Assembly: GCA_022539475.1 (NCBI GenBank)
Contig: VCMS01000447.1
Location: 1-54,245 of the forward strand
DNA: 54,245 nt
Reading direction: 5' to 3'
Source: Gracilaria domingensis
Lineage: Eukaryota; Rhodophyta; Florideophyceae; Gracilariales; Gracilariaceae
Both the position numbers and the translations under genes were made by a program. This document shows positions 1 through 10,200 of this stretch, in pieces. The notes under the pieces are model-generated. The model saw only the letters and a list, made by a program, of their open reading frames with translations. It did not search any database and had not been told where the DNA came from. Position 1 is the first letter of the stretch. The number at the start of each line of letters is the position of its first letter.

Positions 1-1373
1 GTTGCAAGAGGTTCCTGCAGATCGAGGGTGTGGACTTCTCAGAGACTTATGCACCTGTGGTGAAGTTCACATCCATCAGAATGATCCTGTCAGTGACTGC
101 CGTACGAGACTTCCACTTGCACCAGATGGATGTGAAGACTGCCTTTCTGAACGGTGACCTTGACGAGACAGTGTACATGGAGCAGCCAATGGGATTCACA
201 CAGCAGGGAAAGGAGGACTTGGTGTGCCGACTGAAGAAAGCGATCTATGGGCTTAGACAAGCACCAAGACAGTGGCACGCCAAGATATACGCCTTCCTTG
301 TTGGTGAAATGCACCTCAAGCCGAATGACGCAGACGAGTGTGTCTACACCGGGATCATACTGGGTTTCTTGGTTATCATTGCTCTGTATGTTGACGACTT
401 GCTGATTGCGAGTCCGAGCATGAAAACCGTGGAACGTGTGAAGGCAGAGCTGTCAAGTCGTTTCCGCATGAAGGACCTCAAAGAAGCTCGCATGGTTCTT
501 GGATTTGAAATCCATCGAGACAGAACCAAGCGAGAGCTGTACTTGACTCAGTCAGCGTACACGAACAAGGTCCTGGAGCGATTTGGCATGCAGCTGTCGA
601 AACCCGTTGACACTCCTATGGAGTGCGGTGTGGACTTGTCTGTTGAGGAGGAAGTGCTCACGCATGTACCGTATCGTCAGGCGATTGGCTGCCTCATGTA
701 TCTCTCTGTGGGAACTCGTCCAGACATCTCATATGCTGTGGCTAAGCTGGCCAAGTATGTTGAGAAGCCGGGAAACACTCAGTGGAAGGCGGTCAAGCGT
801 GTTCTTCGCTACCTCAATGGCACTACCACGTTCGGGTTGACGTATGGCTCCAGCACCGATTTGCAACTGCACGGCTATGTGGACTCTGACTGGGCTGGCG
901 ATGTTGCCAACCGCAAGTCCACTAGTGGATACTTGTTCATGATGTGCGGAGGTGCTGTGTCGTGGTCGTCTCGTCAACAGGAGGTAGTTGCTCTGTCGAG
1001 TGCGGAGGCTGAGTACGTGAGCTTGTGCTCTGGCACCAAGGAGGCGATCTGGCTTAGGCGACTTTGGAACGGCATTGGCAGTGTGATTGGCATGGAAGCA
1101 GACGGGTCTGTAAAGCTGCTGGTTGAACCAACTCCCATGTATGTTGACAACCAGGGCAGCATTGACCTTGCTCGAAATGGAGTGGTGAACAGGCGAACCA
1201 AGCATATTGAAATTCGGTTCCACTTCACTCGAGAAGCTCTGCAGGCCAAGTCGATTGTGCTGTTCTACTGCCCGACGGATTCCATGGTTGCCGACATGCT
1301 GAATAAGCCGCTTGCGCGAGTGAAGCACGAGAGGTTCCGCGAAGCCGGTGGTGTGATCCACATAGAAGTTTGA
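1..1373 (+). CDS. Copia family A copy A1: 3' end of pol (reverse transcriptase and RNase H), cut by the window edge
   Basis: This is the C-terminal part of a Ty1/copia polyprotein, which copies element RNA into cDNA and degrades the RNA strand. Visible landmarks are the RT core with the YVDD catalytic box (near base 385), the fixed copia string VKTAFLNGDL (around 130-160) and the RNase H domain with VDSDWAGD (around 880) and SSAEAEY (around 1000). The frame is open from base 12 to the TGA at 1371-1373. Against A2, A3 and A5, one base is missing near 10-12 (GAGGTTCC instead of GAGGCTTCC), so this copy carries a frameshift just inside the window edge. It is followed in order by a polypurine tract and an LTR, as expected for the 3' end of an element. 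Gag, protease and integrase lie outside the window. Confidence 0.93.
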   Translation, partial: CKRFLQIEGVDFSETYAPVVKFTSIRMILSVTAVRDFHLHQMDVKTAFLNGDLDETVYMEQPMGFTQQGKEDLVCRLKKAIYGLRQAPRQWHAKIYAFLVGEMHLKPNDADECVYTGIILGFLVIIALYVDDLLIASPSMKTVERVKAELSSRFRMKDLKEARMVLGFEIHRDRTKRELYLTQSAYTNKVLERFGMQLSKPVDTPMECGVDLSVEEEVLTHVPYRQAIGCLMYLSVGTRPDISYAVAKLAKYVEKPGNTQWKAVKRVLRYLNGTTTFGLTYGSSTDLQLHGYVDSDWAGDVANRKSTSGYLFMMCGGAVSWSSRQQEVVALSSAEAEYVSLCSGTKEAIWLRRLWNGIGSVIGMEADGSVKLLVEPTPMYVDNQGSIDLARNGVVNRRTKHIEIRFHFTREALQAKSIVLFYCPTDSMVADMLNKPLARVKHERFREAGGVIHIEV

Positions 1374-1382
1374 AGTCAGTGA

Positions 1383-1393
1383 CAGAGGGGGGG
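1383..1393 (+). promoter_or_regulatory. Polypurine tract of A1
   Basis: A purine run (CAGAGGGGGGG) sits directly against the first TG of the LTR and a few bases after the pol stop. In LTR elements this RNase H-resistant primer starts plus-strand cDNA synthesis. The same tract flanks the 3' LTRs of A2 and A4. Confidence 0.85.
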
Positions 1394-2179
1394 TGTTGGA
1401 TGTTGACCCTGTGCTGTCACTGAAAACCAAAAGTGCTGGGGAGCATGGGCTGTTTTGGAGGGTGCCGTTGGAAAAGCGCATATGCGCCTCTGCGCAAACT
1501 CAACGTGAAACGGGCTTCTGATTGGCTACTGCAAATGGTCATATGCATTGTGGTTTGTACAAGTGTTGTGGCGCTAATGGGTTGTTTCCGGGGTACACGT
1601 GTGTAGCTAGTACACTGGGCATACTGTACATGATGCACAGGGTACACACGTATGTACGTGGACATGTAGGACAGCTTCATGTGACTTTGGCACTATGGTG
1701 AAGAGTAGATGCGCTGTCAAGAGGTTTACACTGTGGTATTGTTGGTGACGTAGGACTTGGAGTGAGTTTGTGGTGACGTGTTAGTTGGTGAGCTTGTACG
1801 TAACTGTTATGGTGGCAGGTACGGATTACAGTGTGTTGGCACTATGTGAATCTGTGCATGGTCATGGTTATGTGTAGGCACGTAACTTGATGTGCACGGT
1901 TGTGCACTGTTGTGCGTTGTTGTGCTTTGTTGTTGTAAGCTGTCATGATAGTGTGGCAGTGTTACTATGTTATGTTAGAAGATGATTGGTAGTATTGAGT
2001 GTCTCTAGCTGGTGGTTTAGGTAATGCTTGGAGTTGGAGTTGTGCGATGGTGTCGCAAAGTAGTTCTATATAAGCGGTGACTCGAGCGCCTCCAAGTAAA
2101 TTCCGAGCCAGAGCTGGCGAACTTCCCTTCATTCCCCCATCCTTTCTTCAACCTTCCCTTTCAGCTTCAACCTCTATCA
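1394..2179 (+). repeat. Family A 3' LTR of copy A1 (786 bp)
   Basis: It begins TGTTGGATGTTGA and ends CTCTATCA, bounded on the left by the polypurine tract. In the 5' part it has the palindrome GCGCATATGCGC (1476-1487) and an inverted CCAAT box (GATTGGCTACTG near 1525). Near the 3' end lies a TATA box (TATATAAG, 2067-2074), so transcription probably starts about 80 bp before the LTR end. A TTGTGC-rich degenerate repeat occurs at about 1890-1940. The right end abuts GTCGG inside a reversed B leader; the matching target duplication would be outside the window. Confidence 0.92.
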
Positions 2180-3237
2180 GTCGGACCCCTGACCCCGGAG
2201 ACTCTCCGGGTAGGAAACGACTTTCTTCTGTCTACCTCCTCCTGCGTTCCAGGAGAAGGCGCGTCGCTCTCTACGAGACGTCCAGATGATGGTTAGTGAC
2301 CAAAGATATGCCTTCACCAAGTTAAACCCTCTCTGGTCTCTTGCAAGAACTTGCGCGACCCTGATATTGCAGGTACTATGACAAACCGAGGTACGCTTCC
2401 AGCAAGCAAACAATCAAGTTCACAAGCGGCCTGATCCTGAAAAGGAGGTCAGCCTACGACACGTCGCCTCCCCGCACCACCGCAGCAGTACGGATCAAAA
2501 GCTCGTTTCAGTTTGTCTTCCCAACAGATCAAGAACCCAACACATAGTCAGGTCACACACAACAAAGGTGAACCACCCCTGTTCGATGCAGTACGTCACG
2601 GCACCCCGTCAACTTCAGCACTCGGGTACTACCAGGTCTTCCGACCGACACCGTTATCTGCCCCGAAGGACCGGTGGCAGCCCGCTGGACAGCGCGTCCG
2701 AATTGGTTCAAGCAGCCGGACTAACGTCCCCGATAGCTCCGATCAACCGCTCGGCGCACCGAAACCCAAGTGATCACCACAAGTGGCGAGCACACAGGCA
2801 GTGCCCGGACTTCAACGAAAAAACGAATGCTGAGCACAACACACAAGTGCACAGACTTCAACGACAACGGTACTCAACCCCTCGGATCAGAACCCGCAAA
2901 CACGACACGGGGATCACAACAACGAAAACAGAGGCGAGAAACCAACAAAGCGGATAGCGATCGACGAAAACGAAAATGAACTAGAAACCAAACAGAATCA
3001 CGAAAGTAGAACAACGTCGAGCCACTACCACCACAACGCCCTCAGGGAGAAGCGCAAACCAGAACGGAAATACAACACCACCAACCCGGGCAACGGCAAG
3101 AAACACGACGGAAAAAAAACATCGAAAACATCAACAACGGCGTTCAACAATACGGACGGCGGTGAGGGAGAGCGGCGGAAAGGAAAACCTCAAGACGAAC
3201 GACAACGGCAGAGATCAGCGGGGCTGGGCCCATAACC
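2180..3237 (-). mobile_element. Family B leader (5' untranslated region) fragment, reversed
   Basis: This stretch is nearly identical to 20700-21755, the leader of the B element, in the same (minus) orientation, including the short ORF-like shadows. It holds no convincing gene. The element-strand hairpins shared by A, B and C leaders are present (for example the GGAG...CTCC arms near 2198-2209 and CTCC...GGAG near 2240-2256). At its right end GCTGGGCCCATAACC (3223-3237) is the reversed primer-binding site. A1 is inserted at its left end. Confidence 0.8.
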
Positions 3238-3464
3238 TGTTAGAGGTTATAGCTGGGATCAGAAAGTTGACATGAGGAAGGATGGGGGGAATGGAAGGAA
3301 GTTCGCCAGCTCTGGCTCAGATTTACTTGGAGGTGCTTGAGTCACAACTTATATAGCACTTCTTCGCTACTCCATCATGCCACTCCAACCCTGACCAACA
3401 TGCAACTCACTAACAAGAGACACCCAATATTACCAATCATCTACAGACATAACATGGTAACAGT
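3238..3464 (-). repeat. Family B 5' LTR fragment, reversed and interrupted
   Basis: It starts TGTTAGAGGTTATAGC next to the reversed primer site and matches the first 227 bases of the B LTR at 21756. It stops at CATGGTAACAGT, where the A6 LTR is inserted; in intact B LTRs this motif continues into GCCAAAC. The remainder of the LTR is not adjacent because A6 and everything nested in it lie between. Confidence 0.85.
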
Positions 3465-4254
3465 TGTTGGATGTTGAGCCTGTGCTGTCACTGAAAACCA
3501 AAAGTGCTGGGGAGCATGGGCTGTTTTGGAGGGTGCCGTTGGAAAAGCGCATATGCGCCTCTGAGCAAACTCAACGTGAAACGGGCTTCTGATTGGCTAC
3601 TGCAAATGGTCATATGCATTGTGGTTCGTACAAGTGTTGTGGCGCTAATGGGTTGTTTCCAGGGTACACGTGTGTAGGTAATACACTGGGCATGCTGTAC
3701 ATGATGCACAGGGTACACACGTATGTACGTGGACATGTAGGACAGCTTCATGTGACTTCGGCACTATGGTGAAGAGTAGATGCGCTGTCAAGAGGTTTAC
3801 ACTGTGGTATTGTTGCTGACGTAGGACTTGGAGTGAGTTTGTGGTGACGTGTTAGTTGGTGAGCTTGTACGTAACTGTTATGGTGGCGTGTACGGATTAC
3901 AGTGTGTTGGCAGGCACTATGTGAATCTGTGCATGGTGATGGTTATGTGTAGGCACGTAACTTGATGTGCACGGTTGTGCACTGTTGTGCGTTGTTGTGC
4001 TTTGTTGTTGTAAGCTGTCATGATAGTGTGGCAGTGTTACCATGTTATGTTAGAAGATGATTGGTAGTATTGAGTGTCTCTAGATAGTGGTTTAGGTATT
4101 GCTTGGAGTTGGAGTTGTGCGACGGTTGCGCAAAGTAGTTCTATATAAGCGGTGACTCGAGCGCCTCCAAGTAAATTCCGAGCCAGAGCTGGCGAACTTC
4201 CCTTCATTCCCCATCCTTTCTTCAACCTTCCCTTCTCAGCTACAACCTCTATCA
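3465..4254 (+). repeat. Family A 5' LTR of copy A6 (790 bp)
   Basis: It starts TGTTGGATGTTGAGCC and ends CTCTATCA. It is followed immediately by a primer-binding site and leader, which identifies it as a 5' LTR in the plus orientation. It carries the GCGCATATGCGC palindrome near 3547 and a TATATAAG box near 4142. It is inserted in the B LTR at ACAGT. Confidence 0.92.
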
Positions 4255-4269
4255 GGTTATGGGCCCAGC
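4255..4269 (+). promoter_or_regulatory. Primer-binding site complementary to the initiator tRNA-Met anticodon arm
   Basis: GGTTATGGGCCCAGC directly follows the LTR. Its reverse complement, GCTGGGCCCATAACC, is the anticodon stem-loop (with CAT anticodon) of eukaryotic initiator tRNA-Met. Drosophila copia is known to prime from an internally cleaved initiator tRNA half, and this site fits that mode rather than the usual TGG start complementary to a tRNA 3' end. Confidence 0.85.
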
Positions 4270-5504
4270 CTCGCTGACCTCTGTCGTTATCGTTCGTCCA
4301 TCGCCGCTCTCCCTCACCGCCGTTCATCCGTTTCGCTGTTTTCCCTCTCGTTCTCTTCTTCGTTGCGTCGGGTGTGTTGACCATGTTGTTGGTTGGTGTT
4401 GGTCTTCTTCCTTCGGTCCTGCGTTCCTCCCTGAGGGTATTGTGGTGGTAGTGGTTCGACGTTGATTCTCTATCGTGATTGTGTTTGGGCGCTCGTTGTT
4501 GCCCGTGTTGTCGATCGCTATCCGTTTCGTTTGGTCTCCCTCTGTCGTTATTGTTGGGATCCCCGCGTCGTGTTGCGGGTTCTGATCCGAGAGGTTGAGG
4601 ACCTTGTGTTGTTGAAGTCTGTGCGCTGCGTGTGTGCTCAGCAGTTGTTGAAGTCTGTGCACTGTGTGTGCTCAGCGTTTGGGGTTTCTTACCTAAGGTC
4701 CAGCGACGAGCGGTTGATCCGAGCAATCGGGGACGTTAGTCTGGCGGCTTGAACCAAAGCGGAGGTGCTGTCTAGCGGGCTCCCACCGGTCCTTCGGGGC
4801 GGATAACGGTGTCGGTCGAAAGACCTGGTAGTACCGCGAGTGCTGAAGTGGACGGGGTGCCGTGGCGCACTGTTGGACTGGGGTGACTCACCTTTGTGGT
4901 TGTTGACCTGACTTTGTGTCGGGTTCTTGATCTGTGGTGAAGGCAAACCGAAACGAGCTTTTGATCCGTGCAACCTCGGTTGCGCGGGGAGGCGACGTAC
5001 CGAAGGCTGACCTCCTTTTCAGGATCAGGCCGCGTGTGGGCATTATTGTCTGCTCGTTAGGAGCGTACCTTGGTTTGTCATAGTAGCTGCAGTTTCGAGG
5101 TCGCGCAAGTTCTTGTAAGAGGCCAGATTGGGTTAAGTGGTGAAGACATATCTTTGGTCATTAACCATCCTTTGGACGCCTCGTAGAGAGCAACGCGCCT
5201 TCTCCTGGAACTCAGGAGGAGGTAGACTGCAGAAGTCGTTTCCTACCGGAGGGTCTCCGGGGGTCAGGGGTCCGATCCCCTAGGGTACTGGGAATTTAGT
5301 TCCTGCCAGTGGTCCCGCTATTGAAGTTTTTGTTGTTGTTGTTGTTGTTGTTGTTGTTTGCCGTTGTTGTTGTTTGCAGTTGTTGTTGTTTGCTGCTGTT
5401 GTTTGCTGCTGTTGTTTGCTGTCGTTGTTTGCTGTCGTTGTTGGCCACTGCTGTCAACCTGCCACCGCCGTATTTGATTTGCTCCCCTGTTTCCTTCTCA
5501 CAAC
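4270..5504 (+). mobile_element. Family A leader of copy A6 (long structured 5' untranslated region)
   Basis: About 1.2 kb without a credible gene. It contains a duplicated segment of roughly 36 bp (GTTGAAGTCTGTGC core, about 4609-4680). Four hairpins follow: arms 5202-5207/5213-5218, 5246-5251/5255-5260, 5266-5270/5277-5281 and 5291-5294/5300-5303. A (TTG)n tract lies at 5322-5445, just before the gag ATG. The same order occurs in the A3 leader (44913-46156) and, reversed, in A2 and A4. The structure suggests a packaging or translation-control role, which is inference. Confidence 0.8.
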
Positions 5505-5927
5505 ATGGATTCGTTCAGTGGGCTCAAGATCGAGAAGTTGGGTGAGGATAACTTCCACACATGGAAGCAGAAGATTCAGTACGTACTTGCACTGAAAGAC
5601 CTCAAGAACCATCTCACCACTTCTGCACCCACCGATGAAGAGGAACTGGCGAAATGGCAAATCCGAGACGAAAGGGCTAGAGCTATCATTGGACTCACGC
5701 TTGCCGACGAGCACTGGGATCACATCCGTGACATTGACACTGCTGCTGACGCATGGAAGGCCATCTGCAATGTGTTCCAACGCAAGACTCTTCTGAACCG
5801 AACCAACGCCAGACGTGCTTTCTACTCTGTCAAGATGCGCGAGGACGAGAAGATGTTGCAATTCATATATCGTGTTCGGCATTAGGCCTCCGACCTCAAG
5901 AGTATGGACGTCAACGTTAAAGAGGAG
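5505..5927 (+). pseudogene. Family A gag fragment of copy A6, truncated
   Basis: The ATG begins MDSFSGLKIEKLGEDNF, the copia Gag N-terminus of the UBN2/retrotran_gag type that forms the virus-like particle. The frame is open for 126 codons and then hits TAG at 5883-5885, where the other copies read TTG (Leu). Homology continues to 5927, where an A-type LTR (A7) is inserted after GAGGAG. Zinc knuckle, protease, integrase and RT of this copy are not adjacent. Confidence 0.88.
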
Positions 5928-6496
5928 TGATGGAGGTTATAGCTGGAAAGAGAAGGTTGAGAGAAAGGATGGGGAGAATGAAGGGAAGTTCGTCAGCTCT
6001 AGCTCGGAATTTACTTGGAGGTGCTCGAGTCACCGCTTATATAGAACTACTTTGCACAACCATCGCACAACTCCAACTCCAAGCAATACCTAAACCACTA
6101 GCTAGAAACACTCAGTACTATCGATCATCTTGTGACATGACATGATAACACTCCTACACTATCATAACAGCCTACAACAACAAAGCACAATAAAGCACAA
6201 CAGTGCACACCAAGTTACGTGCCTACACATAACCGGGATCATACACAGATTCACATAGAACCAACAGACTGTAATCCCTACACGACACCATAACAGTTAC
6301 GTACAAGCTCACCAACAACAACTCACCACAAACTCACTCCAAGTCCTACGTCACCAACAACACCACACTGTAATCCTCTTGACACCGCATCAACTCTTCA
6401 CCATAGTGCCCAAGTTACACCAAGCTGCTCTACATGTCCACGTACATACGTGTGTACCCTGTGCATAATGTACAATATGCCTAGTGTACTAGCTAC
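5928..6496 (-). repeat. Family A-type LTR (A7), reversed and interrupted by element C
   Basis: It starts TGATGGAGGTTATAGCTGG and contains the reversed TATA region near 6037 and the CAGCTTACAACAACAAAGCAC-like tract. It breaks off at CTAGCTAC, where A LTRs normally continue ACACGTGTACC. Element C begins there. The missing part would lie beyond C's 5' LTR, in or past the gap. Confidence 0.85.
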
Positions 6497-7224
6497 TAAC
6501 GCAAGGCACGCAGGTTAGACGAAGGGAAGTGACAAGGACACAAACAAGAAGAGTAGAATAAGTAAAGGGGGTAGGCCACCTTCGACCGAGTTTAGTGATC
6601 GGGGACGATCGCAACCTACTAGTACTAACCGCGCACCGCCGCCGTCGCTGCATGCGACATAACAGCACACGCCGTCAAAGTGTACACCTCGAAAACGAAA
6701 GCGCGCGCAAATCATAATACGAATTCAAAACATCTAAATCAAACCGCGCCAAATCCAATGCCAACTCCATGATCCAAAATCGCTCTAAAAAATCAACAAT
6801 TTCCATCTGGCGCAACAAACCCCCTCGCGCAGCTCAGAATCGCACATTCGCTCCAAAATCCTTCGTACTAGCCTAGAATCGCACATAAAGCAAAACCCGC
6901 CCAGAACAGCCTCTATTCGCACATTCTCAGCTACTGCATAACTGGCCAGCACTAGCACACTTCAGCCAATCATAGCGCACCACTTGTAGCATCCGCCACT
7001 CCTGCCCCATACAGCCAGGCACACTTGTCCATACTACATTGCATACACGCATTTGCAGTAGCCAATCATATTGCAGTATCACGTTGGGTTTTCGGAGAGG
7101 CGCATATGCGCTTTTCGCGCGAGGGTGCCCAAAAGTGCCCATGCTCTCCTGCAACTTTGTGTTCCAGGTAATTGGAGACACATTGAAGGACTGCCAGGCA
7201 CTCGACCCTATCCAAACATCAACA
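6497..7224 (-). repeat. Family C 3' LTR (728 bp), TG...TA ends
   Basis: On the minus strand it runs from TGTTGATGTTTGG to GCGTTA. The same repeat recurs at 34448-35176 and 48330-49005. It carries the CCAAT-box/GCGCATATGCGC module (7049-7125) that is also in family A LTRs. The element-strand end is TA, not CA; the solo copy at 48330 with a clean 5-bp target duplication supports that boundary. Confidence 0.88.
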
Positions 7225-10200
7225 CTCCTCTTCGAGTTCCTGACCAAGACCAATTCTTTCCATAATGGCCTGGGCGTCCAGGCTGCCTAGAGGCTTTGTC
7301 AGGATGTCCGAGTCGTTCAATTTACTTGGGACATACAGCACCACAATAACAGACTCCTTGACCAGTTCCCTAATGAAGTGCAGCTTAACATCAATATGTT
7401 TGGCACGACCAGATGGGCAACGCCCGCCTGCACTCCAGTCTATGGCAATCTGATTGTCAGAGTGCATAGGAACAGCCCGGGGACTATCCAGACCAATCTT
7501 AGAGAGTACACGCCTCATCCACACAACCTCCCGAGCAGCCATGGTTAGGGCGTAGTACTCAGCCTCAGCAGTAGACAAAGCAACAGACGACTGCTTCTTG
7601 GCACCGAAGAATACCACTGCAGATCCGACCTTGATCATGTACCCAGACATGGACTTGCGATCGCAGGTGTCACCGGCGTAGTCCGAGTCCACATAGGATT
7701 GCATGTCCAGGGATCCAGCCTCGTAGTTCAAGCCATGTCTGCGAGTTCCTTGCAGGTAACGCAACACTCGCTTCGCCGCCCTGTGGCAGTATGCCGTGGG
7801 GTTGCTCTGGAAACGAGCGAGGATGAGCACCGGGGCCAGAATGTCCACGCGCGTACGCAGTGCCAAGTACAGCAGAGACCCGATCATCTGCTGATACAGC
7901 TGCACATCTTGGGGTGACTTGTCTTCCTCGGCAGAGAAACCAGAGAAGAAGGACTCCACCATTGGACTATGAGCTGGCTTAGAGTTGTCCAGACCGAAGC
8001 GTCGCAGAATTCCTTCGATGTAGATCGTCTGACCAAGGTGCAATCCATTGACACGACCATCGTCATCAATGCTCCATGTCAACTCTACACCGAGGTAGAG
8101 TGTCACTTTGTTCTCAACACGAGTCTCGTACAACCGCTTGAGCTCCTCCAAGATCCCAGATCGTTCCTTGGCAGAGGGCGTGAAGATGAGCAAGTCATCG
8201 ACGTACACAAGGATATAGCAGTATCCATTATGCTCACTAGCTCTCCGAAAGACGCATGGGGCACTCGGTAGTTTCTGGAAACCAATGGAGTTTAGATCAC
8301 GTGTGAACTTAGTATGCCATGCCAAATGGGCTTGCTTCAATCCATACATGGTTTTCTGAAGTTTGTAGCACCGTGAACCAAGACCCGGAATGCCACGCGG
8401 TGACATGACCCACACGTCTTCCTCGAGGTCGCCATTGAGGAAGGCAGTCTTCACATCGACTTGAGCCACAAATATCTGCAAGCACAGCGTCAGGTAGAGG
8501 AAGAACCGCACCAAACTAAATGAAACCACTGGAGCATATGTGTCCATGTAGTTCTCCCCGAAGGTTTGGTGATTACCACCAGCGACAACTCGGGCCTTGA
8601 AGCGATCTACAGACCCATCCGCATTACGTTTAACTTTGAGAATGATATGTGTGGGAAGTGGTTGCTGAGCTGGGGACTGGTCAGCCTTCCAGGTTTTCTT
8701 CGACTCGAGAGATGCCAGCTCTTCCTCAATAGCGGCGCGCCACAAGCTTTGTTCCGTAGGCGTTGCGGACATTGCTTCCTTGAGCGTTGGTTCATCACTT
8801 GTAGTGACCTGGACTCCAGCTGAGGTTGCAGAACCAGCCATGAACCACCTGCGAGGTGCACGACGAGTGCGCTGTGGGTAGCGTGACTCCTGCTGTACAG
8901 GCTCATCTTGCTGCAAAGTAGGGACCTGATCGGTGTCATCGTCCACATCTGAGTCGCTGGAGTCATCATCGTCACTCTCGTCACCACCAGAGTCACTATC
9001 ATTTGACTGGACACTTGGTGCAGCTTCAACGACTTCTGCATCAGGTGCACTTTCTTCTGGAGAATGATCGTCAGCATCAGTTATATCATCAACAGAGACC
9101 TCATCAAGTACATTCCGATCTGTACTGGAGACATCTTCGGTGCTGTGAGACTCTGAATCGGTGAAGTCGGTATCAGATGCGCTTTCATCCTCCATGTACT
9201 CCTCCAAGTACTCTGCACCAGGGAATGAATCTTCGTCAAATGTGACATGACGGGAACGCATGATGCGCGGCAGTCCATCATCGCCAGCGACAAGAATGTC
9301 GTAGACACCATGCTCAAGAGTCTCCAAGTACACCCCCTCAAGTGCACGAGACTCGAACTTGGTTCCACCAGTCATCTTAAGCACAAATGCAGAACAACCA
9401 AACACGCGAGTGTGCTTCAACGTTGGTTTGTTCCCAGTCAATAACAAGAACGGCGTACTCCCAGTAGTGGAATGGGGTACACGGTTACGCACATACAGAA
9501 CATGTTTGACTGCGAAAGGCCACAAGCACTCTGGTAGATTTGCTTGAATGAGCAAAGCTCGAGCAGCTTCTTCCATGGTACGGTTGATGCGCTCGGCAAT
9601 GGCGTTATGTTCCGGGGTGTATGGGGCAGAGAACGATGTATCGTCGAAGGCATTCTCCGCATTCTCCTGCAGAGCGATGTACTCCTTTGCATCGTCAGAG
9701 TGTACCTTCTTCACCACAGCTCCTCCAAGCTGCTTGAGCTTCTGCGCCACTCCGTCATACACATCATTGATCTCACTGCGGTGTTTCATGAACCCTATGA
9801 TCACATAACGCGAGTGATCATCCACAAATGCTGATGCATACTTGAATCGGTCAGGGAAGGACAGGGTGAGTGGACCTATTATGTCGGAGTGCACAGTGTC
9901 ACCAACCTCGGATTCACGAGTAAATACTCCAGGAAATGGAAGCTTGTGTGCTTTCCCGAGACGACAAGGGTGACATACCTCCTTCATGTCTGTGAGCTGT
10001 GGCACACCACTAGCATGCTTGTGCACCATTTGAAGGTCTCTCGGGTTGATGTGCGCCAGTCGGCGGTGCCATAGTTGAGTCAACTCCGGTAATGATGCCT
10101 TCAGCACGCACTGCAGCCCAGCTTCACCAGCGAGTAATGCGTGCTTCGCGCCGAAATGCATGACCGGTTCGGGCAAAGTATACAGGCCAGAACGTTTATC

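Noticed and set aside
4461..4475. Possible tRNA or tRNA-like gene in the leader, suggested by the GGGGTCCGATCCCC T-arm-like motif at 5267-5280
   Set aside because: The loop is six bases, no A-box, D-arm or acceptor stem fits, and family C replaces it with AGAGGTCTGAACCTCT-type pairing. It is better explained as a leader hairpin.
5309..5545. Poly-Leu/Val/Cys ORF over the (TTG)n tract
   Set aside because: Simple-sequence translation; its frame differs between copies.
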